A DNA stretch of 64,000 bases. Origin: Xylocopa sonorina (Eukaryota; Arthropoda; Insecta; Hymenoptera; Apidae). Of the stretch, positions 52,101 to 61,100 are shown in pieces; position 1 is the first letter of the stretch; each line of letters opens with the position of its first letter. The notes below the pieces were generated by a model, which searched no databases, was not told the origin of the DNA, and saw only the letters and a list, made by a program, of their open reading frames with translations. The position numbers and the translations under genes are program-made. The DNA is taken from assembly GCF_050948175.1 (NCBI RefSeq), contig NC_135194.1:6378033-6442032 (forward strand), given 5' to 3'.

Positions 52101-55100
52101 TTATCGCTGTATTATATCTAGCGCACAAATTAGCTGTGTTACATTGAACTTCTGGTACGAGATCGTCTACAGCAATTTTTAATTGTTTCTTTCCAATAAT
52201 AGCAAGCCTTTGATGTCCTGGGCTTCACTCAAGAAGAGAAAAACGACATTTACAAAATCACCGCCGCTGTTATGCACATGGGTGGCATGAAGTTCAAGCA
52301 AAGGGGTCGTGAAGAACAGGCTGAAGCCGATGGTACCGAGGTACGTATCTCTTAGATGCTTCATTACTCATTAACGTTCTGATACGTCGGATAAAAGATA
52401 TTACTAATTGTTCTCTCTGAAACTTCACGTAAATATCGACTTGAGTTTTTCTTTTTTTTTTTTCTTGTTCATTTTCACTTCAATAGAAAAGAAATTTTTG
52501 TTTAGTATACGACGGTTATATTAACTTATTAATTATCTGTTACAACATTTACGTAACTGAAACGTTATTTCCGTTTTGTACGATTAAACAATTATACCGA
52601 ATAATATTTTTTCAACAGAAACTCTAGAGAGGATCAAAAAATTGCAGAATAAATGTCGTTTAGATTTGAGCACGTATCATTAAATATTTAAAATTAAGAT
52701 CGGAGTTCGTATCATTCATATGTTTTAAAGCTAAATTACTAGTTCTTCTGTTCTAATTAATTAGAACAAAATTCATATCATTATCTGCTGCGATTTCTGA
52801 GACAATACTGTAATTTGTAGCATTCGAATACTTTCACTACAACTGCAAAAATCTATTTAATTTTTTTCCATGTTACAAGATTAACTGCTTCCATTAAACT
52901 TAATTAACTCCTTCATATATTTTATCAGTATATTGAATTGGAAATTTTTAGAAAATTCTTATAGAAGATAGTAATATAATATTAATGCCACAATTGAACA
53001 CCTCTTAATTTTAAAAGAGAATCAATGGTTACGTTTCGTTCGTTTGTATTTGTTATTACTCTTTCCTGTTTAGCGACTAACCACGATCGACTGTTTTGTG
53101 TACAGGAAGGTGAACGTGTCGCTAAGCTGCTTAGTTGCGACTGTGCCGATCTTTACAAAAACTTGTTGAAACCAAGGATCAAGGTCGGTAACGAATTCGT
53201 AACCCAGGGTCGTAACAAAGATCAAGTAACGTACTCGGTGGGTGCCATGTCGAAAGCCATGTTCGACAGGCTGTTCAAGTGGCTGGTCAAGAAATGTAAC
53301 GAGACTCTGGACACCCAACAGAAAAGGCAACACTTCATTGGTGTACTGGATATTGCCGGTTTTGAGATCTTCGACGTAAGTTTCCCTGAACATTACCCCA
53401 CGATAATACACGAAACATCAAATCTTAAACATTACTATTGGCGATTTTATCCACGTTTCACGTTTCGATTATATTTTAAATTACAGAATTTTATTATTTA
53501 ATGGTATTTAGAAATTCTAAATTGAAATCTTAAATTATCTTTTGAAAATACGTACTAAGAATTCGTAAATAAATCGACGTGTGCGTAAATAAATGTACGA
53601 GTATAGAACGTGGACAGTGATTCGAATATATATTGCGTAAGTAGCGCAACTGTGCGGTAATAGCCGACCAACGAGAAAGGCTGACGCAGTAGATCCAGTT
53701 ATTTCGAGTCAGACGTCTTGCACTGCATTTGAGTTATAGACGCAGTAGTGGCAGAATCACTGTGCCTGCATAATATAGCATACATATGTACACACATATC
53801 TTATCTATTAAAAAACTGAGATGATTTTATTTAAAAAACAGTATGTAGCATTTAAAATCGCCAATGTAATTTATAAATGATATTAGAAATAGGAAATAAT
53901 GAAACAAACTGACATGCACACATATGTACACACATATCCATATATGTGCCTACACGTGTACACAAACGTATATACGTAAAAATTATTTATTTTGCTATAT
54001 TTACAGGAACACATTAGCCTATTTAAAGAAAAAAAATGACTCATTAATTATAATAGAATACTTTCTATTGCAATTCGTTGCATACTGATTTCGACAGTTT
54101 TCCACATAATCGATACGATGATGGTATCTATTACGTAATTGTGTTAGAGAACAATTATTTACAGAACCAGGTTTACGCTAGGTCGTCACGAATATACACT
54201 AATTCATATCTAAACACCAGGATGTAATAGGAGGATGCTTTGATTTAGCAACTTTCTGTGATGGCCACTGGATAATTCTGATGGTAACCGGTAATGTTAA
54301 TGGCACCTTAGTCACAGAGGTATAATACGTACAGTGTTCGCGAGATTGAATATTAGGTTTGCCAAAGATTACTACGTATAGGAACTATAAAAGATTCTTT
54401 CTGAAAAATATGAAAAATTAAATTTATTTATTCGCGAGAAGATCATAAAGTTACATATTAAAAATGTTAAAAGTGAACTCATTATTTGCTCTTATTTGTC
54501 ATTTATAAGTTCATTCACAATGTCTACTATACATGTATTGTGTAATATATCACTGTTTTATACGTCTATTACAGAGAAACTTTTCTATATCTCCTCCATC
54601 GGTTACCATAAGTATTATCGGTGGAAAATTGCAAGTAATCAAGAAACACCTCTCATCCTATAGCTTGCTACTGAAGGAAAGAAAAGTTTCATATCAATAT
54701 TATTCCGCGGCACTTTTCTAGTGAACGTTCCTTTCCAACACTTTCGACAACCCTTGAAAACTATACATTTCATTTCGTTCTTCAGTACAACGGTTTCGAG
54801 CAACTGTGTATCAACTTCACCAATGAAAAACTACAACAATTCTTCAACCATCACATGTTTGTCCTCGAGCAAGAGGAATATAAGAGAGAGGGTATCGTCT
54901 GGCAATTTATTGACTTCGGAATGGATCTGGCTGCTTGTATCGAGCTGATCGAGAAGGTAGCCCGTGTAGAAATGCCACGAAATCCCAGTTTTTGTAGATC
55001 ATTCCTCGCGTTATGTCGTTTCGATTGTTTCAATGATAACGACGTAGTCTCACTAGGAGAATCGTCCTCGTGTGTTTCTCACTTTGACTTGACTTATCCG

Positions 55101-58100
55101 TTTAAAAATTCTTATCTGTTCTCAAACCTTAAACGTCACATTCCGATTACACCTTACGTTCTTACTTATGTATTTTTCTCTAGATGAACTTTTCGATTTT
55201 TCGTTCAAACACCTTTTTTTGTTAGATATTCACCTGACACCTATTGTCTCAAAAGCCAGCAACTGGAATGTTTTAAAATGTCTTTTTTTACTTTAGGTGA
55301 GCGTTTATCCTTATTCTTCTGTGATTAACTGAACACAGTTGATCTCCTGAACACTAATCGCACTGATTTATATAGATTCATTGAAATCTCATCGTACACG
55401 TTTCCCACAAGTTGCATGTTTCAATGAAATTGTTGGTGTTTTCGTTAAGATAAGTATCGATCTTTTGATCTGTTCGTGTTATATCAAACAATCCATATTC
55501 AATGGTGCAAGTATGATCGTGGAAAGCAACGAGCGATCGAATTGATTCGTTAACGAAGGTCTATCATCGATGCCGTTTACTTGTTCGTAACAACAACGTA
55601 TAATATAATACTTACGTCTCTCGTCCTGTGTGGCGCGTTCGTAATTTCATCGAAAGTAGTAAAAACAGTGGACTTCACATTAAGTAGAGGATATAATTGG
55701 TGAGATTTGGTAGTAATGGTAGTTTATTAACACTTTGAAGGTACGTATGATACGTTACACAACTGTCTATCGAGAAACAAGGACAGTGTAATTCGTTGTC
55801 GGTATTTGGAAGTGAACTAATATGTTGAAGGATTAGTTGTACAAGTTTTGGATAGTGTGTATCAAACATTTTCATAATAGATATATACATATGTCTATAT
55901 ACACCGAAAACAATGAAAAGATCGTACCAAGCTTTTCTCTAACAAACAGTAGTGTTGTAAACTCCCTCTGTGTTTAATTCAATTAAATCAAATATTTGCG
56001 GTAACATCTAGTTTGAAAACGACAATTCTTCAGGAACTTTTGCCTCTACAAATAATTGAATTTATCGAATTGATCGATAAAATCGGCTAAAAATGCAAAT
56101 ATTTGAATGTACTGTACAAATCTGCATTTCCTCCATAAATAACATTATACAGATTGTGAATTATACTTTACGAACTCAGGAAATTATCCCTGACACAAAG
56201 TGTTCATAAAAAACTACTACCTATTCGGAACAAGTCAATTGACAATTTACATTTTTTGTTTTGATATATGCAATTATTTAAATTAAAGAAATTTTCTTTC
56301 AATTACGTTAGTTGCATTAACGTATTGCACGATAATATATTTATCATACGTGTAATTGCAAATGAAAATGGAGATTTGTTAATTGGCTTGTCGAAGTAGT
56401 GCCCGGTGTTCAATTCAGTTGGCTAGTGTCGTAGACAAGTTATTACCAGAAAGCAAGGGTAAAACTTACGATAGTAGTGTATCGAGTATTATCGAAGTCT
56501 CCAAAGAAACCGAGATAGACGAAAGTTGTATAATATTACGAGAAAGCATGCCTGATTGTTGCTCGAACAGTTCAACAGCTTCGAGCAGCTCTGCATCAAC
56601 TTCACCAATGAGAAGCTTCAACAGTTCTTCAATCACCACATGTTCGTCCTCGAACAAGAAGAATATACGAAGGAGGGCATTCAGTGGGAGTTCATAGACT
56701 TTGGCATGGACCTCCTCGCGTGTATTGAATTGATCGAGAAGGTACAAAAAGAGAACTGAACCGATCGAAATGGCAACGGACCAAATGACGGATCCAGCCA
56801 TGAAAAAAAAAAAAATAATAATCGATGAGCAGAAAACGGGAGTGTGCAGCCATTACGATCCACAGAAGGACTAGCTGGATCTTTAATACTCGCAAAACTT
56901 AACGCTTTTTACAGCAAATTGCAATAGTGATCGTCCACTGTTTTATTGAGTTAGTCACAAACATTATTCGTGGCCATTTTTTTCTTTTCTTTTTGTTTTT
57001 ATTACCATTCTGTATTGTCCTTTGTCCCATCGTGTGGTTTCGAATTTTATTGCGAAGCAAGCACCTTTCTTCTCGCTTACAACTAGTCGCGTTAGATTAC
57101 TTTTCATTTTATGTTACGCCCAAATCCTACTACATTATTAATCATCAATGAAATCAATTTCGCATCCTATTTTTCGTTGGAGTTCGAGACGGCGGCGATT
57201 ATACATCCAAGTACAATTTCTATATTGTCTTGTAAAGTGTTGCGTTGATAGGATACGCATTATACCTCCAACTACACAATTCTCGCAAAAGTCACTTCAC
57301 ATTTTCAAACTTTCCTGTAGGGAATTGAATTTTTTACACAATTGTTTCCACTCCTCCTGACACAATCATCATACTTTTTCAACTCTTGTCCATCGTACGC
57401 GTAAGGAATACAATGTTTATATCAAAAAACGATATAATTAGTACGCATTTACAAAATGACCACGAACACAAACTTTCACGTTTTGTACTTTTAAAAAATT
57501 GATATACTTTTATTTTTAGACATTTTGCTTCTTATACTTTAACTCGAGTCAATTTATCTACCATTTTTCCTTTTTATGTAGGTGTTCAAACACGTATTCT
57601 CTTTCTTCACATTTTTAATATTTAATTAGGATGGTTTTTTTTATTTTTTATTTTTACATTTTTACACGAACACGGGAAAACGACCGTATACTTGAACACG
57701 ATCTCATCATTACGAACATATTTTTTCATGAAAGTAGTTTAAAAATTAAAAAGTTTTTTTGTCAACGTAAAAATTACAAATCGTAGAAAGAAAAACTGTA
57801 ATTGCGTCATTTTACTGGTATCTAAAATGTTAGACAAAATGGATAATTAGTAACGTAATTAGATTGTTGCACGAAAAATTTCAATCGGTTTGCATTATGT
57901 ACATTCAAGGTGTAATTAATTAATTAAGGGTCACTTAATACTCTTAAACTATTCTGTATTGATTTAATGATACTACTAGTTTCATATTTCCAATGAGTAT
58001 AAGGAATTCAAGTTTCATTGGAGACTAACCAAATTCATGATAAAGGTAGCATAAAATATAGATAGCAGAGCAGAGCCATTATTCACGATTTTTTAATCGT

Positions 58101-61100
58101 TTCGAATAATCTGTCGAACAAGTTATAAAATTGATTAGCTCTCGGTTATCCATAAATTACAATAATTAATACTTTCAAAATATTTTTTTTACTAAAAAAA
58201 AAATATAGCTCATGCTTTCATTTCTTAAATAGATCTGTCTGTTAATGGAATTTAATATTTTTTATGCAGGAATATAGGAGATATTTTAATTTTATTTTCA
58301 TAGAATCATCTCTATTTAAAAACAAGATTATATTGCTTGTTCTATACATTTACATTATTGTTATGATCAGATGTTTTTAATGTTCTCTATAAAATTAAAA
58401 TAGGATCAAATATTAAGATCTTACTAAAGTAACAAAGATAACCTTAAGCATACAAGTGCTGTTACGAATTACACCTTGTTACATGTACATACGTGCAAAT
58501 TGAATGTGTTCTAATACAAATTTTAGCGAACGAACGAAGGCTAGAAAAACATGAAACAGCAACCAAATAACCAAAATTAATCGTAAACAATCGATATTTA
58601 CTGATTGCTCTTATTTTTCCCTTGTGTTTTCTGTTCTCTATCAATCATTCCCCCTCTCTCCTCCCTTGTGTCGCTCACGGTTCTATCTCACTCGCCACGC
58701 TGCGCCACGCTGCGCCACGCACTGCTCTGCGCGCGTTCCGTTGCAAACGCAACAGTACAACGGCTTTGAGCAGCTCTGCATCAACTTCACCAACGAGAAA
58801 CTCCAACAATTCTTCAATCACCACATGTTCGTACTCGAACAAGAGGAGTACAAGAAAGAAGGCATCGATTGGGAGTTTATTGACTTCGGCATGGATTTGG
58901 CGGCTTGTATCGAACTGATCGAGAAGGTATTCCCACCATTTTCTCAATGAAACAAAGCGAAAAAAAAAGAAACGTAAAAACGTACAGGACATTAAAACTA
59001 TCGGAGAAACGAATCAACGGCCTGACTGGTGAACACGATTATGGATGTTTGACGAGAGCTTTTGACCGAAAAAGGAATTAGAACCTCTCCGACTGGTCAT
59101 CGGTGTTCATTTGGTGGTAGATTGACCCCTCTTTCATCCACGCCTATCAATAGTTAAATGCTTCTCTCTTCCTTTCGTTATTCTGGATATTACTTGTTGT
59201 TGTCATTATTATTATTATCGCTGCTACCATTCAGAACAAAGCAACTCGATCATGTCTACTTTGTTCTTCTTCGTTCTTTTCACCTTGCTTTACGTATTCC
59301 ACATATTTTGTGCTGTTTTGTTCCTCCTCTCAACGGCACCAACGTCGTGCCTACTATCAACTCTACCTCTCAATACTCACTAAATCCAACCATTTATGTG
59401 GGAACAAGACCCACTGAGCGCGGTTCACGATTAATGCTTACGTCGAGCATACAGTTTCGTTACATGTAATTTACATTTGTAGCGATGTTCTCTTCCAAAG
59501 AAGCGATATGATATCAATAACAATTGCGAATAAGAAATAGACATTATTTATTAAATATTTATCGTTTTAAATTTAATATTTGAACCGAGCTCGAACATGA
59601 ATACCAATTATTTCTGATATCGTACACCTCAACCCCAACCCTTTAAGTACGGGCTCTATTATAGTGCTTTGTACTTATTAATCAGAATTAGTGCCCATTT
59701 AATTTTCAAAGCCAAAGTTTATCGACTTACGATCGATAAATTTTGCGTCCATTTAATCGTTAATAACGATTGATCATTCTTTGTATTCGTGAACGTTTAT
59801 CACTGTTTGCAGCCCTTCAAAAGTTTGTTTCGAATATAAGTTGAAAAAGAGATTTAAATATTGTTGACTTTTTAAAACTCTGACAAGACGATTGAAAAAA
59901 TAAGATTCGAAACACATTTTTGTAAACGAACAGATCCCTATGAAAAACATAATGTATAACTTATGCCGTCCTTAAGCGAGATTCCCACCCGCTGTCTTGT
60001 TCCATTGAAAGAACAAAGACAGAGAAAAAAGACAATGAATAAAAAAAATGTTCATTGGTAATTCGCAACCTACGTATTGTATAAGCAGCATTAATGACAG
60101 CTGTCTGTTACCTCTGTTTTCTGTTCCGTTGCTTTTCCCTCCTTGGTATCGAGCAGTTCAACAGCTTTGAGCAGCTCTGCATCAACTTCACCAACGAAAA
60201 GCTTCAACAATTCTTCAATCACCATATGTTCATTCTCGAGCAAGAAGAGTACAAACGCGAAGGAATCGAGTGGACATTCATTGACTTTGGCATGGATCTA
60301 CAACAAACGATTGATCTGATTGAGAAGGTATTGTCACGCCGCGCATGAAACAGCAGGAACGAAAGGTCGGCAGCTTCAAAGATCCGATAGGGTCGCAGCA
60401 AAAGAAAAAAAGAAAAAAAGAAAAAAGAAAAAAAGAAAAAAAGAAAAAAAAGATAGTTACGGGACGATAGCTCGTAGCTGGATGGAAACGTCATCAGCAT
60501 GCAAATATGGCTCTGACTTATTGCTCTATTATAAATTAACCCTTCTCGCAGGTTCATTCGTTTCACGTTACGCATTAGTTTCACGTGTGCTTGTTTATCT
60601 TTCATTTTACATCGATTTACGATACTAGATGGATTTTGTAATATGTATATTATATTGTTAAGTGTACGCAACGCGAATTAGACCTTGTTTCCACGCTCCA
60701 TCTCTTCATTTGCATGCTTATCGCGGATTTTTTGATTAGATTTTTTTCAAGCGACTGACAACGAACATAGAGATGAAAGAAGGTAAAGACACGAATTACC
60801 GATCATCAACGACGACGAACACCAAAACAATAATACAACATGTTCAACGCTTCCAAGCTTCCTTTGCTTTTTTTTTCTATGTACTGTACCAGCATGCATG
60901 TGTGTTCGTGTGTTCTTATTGACGAGGAAAAAGGAACCTAACCACGTGAAATTGTTTGTTGATCGATACAGTTACGAAATTGAACAAACGTAAAAATTGT
61001 AGTATTACTGTTTCAAAGAATTTTAACGAAATACGCAATCCAGTTTCGAAACGTTTGTATCGATCAATTAATTTCAACTTCCTTATTCCATGAATTTTTA

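Noticed and set aside
53070..53411. 113-codon minus-strand open frame
   Set aside because: Antisense shadow of the Mhc switch II exon.
56383..56697. Plus-strand open frame overlapping exon 9b in another frame
   Set aside because: Ser-rich reading comes from the +1 frame of exon 9b; the real exon frame gives the conserved relay.
60320..60628. Lys-rich open frame after exon 9d
   Set aside because: Created by the (GAAAAAA)n run.
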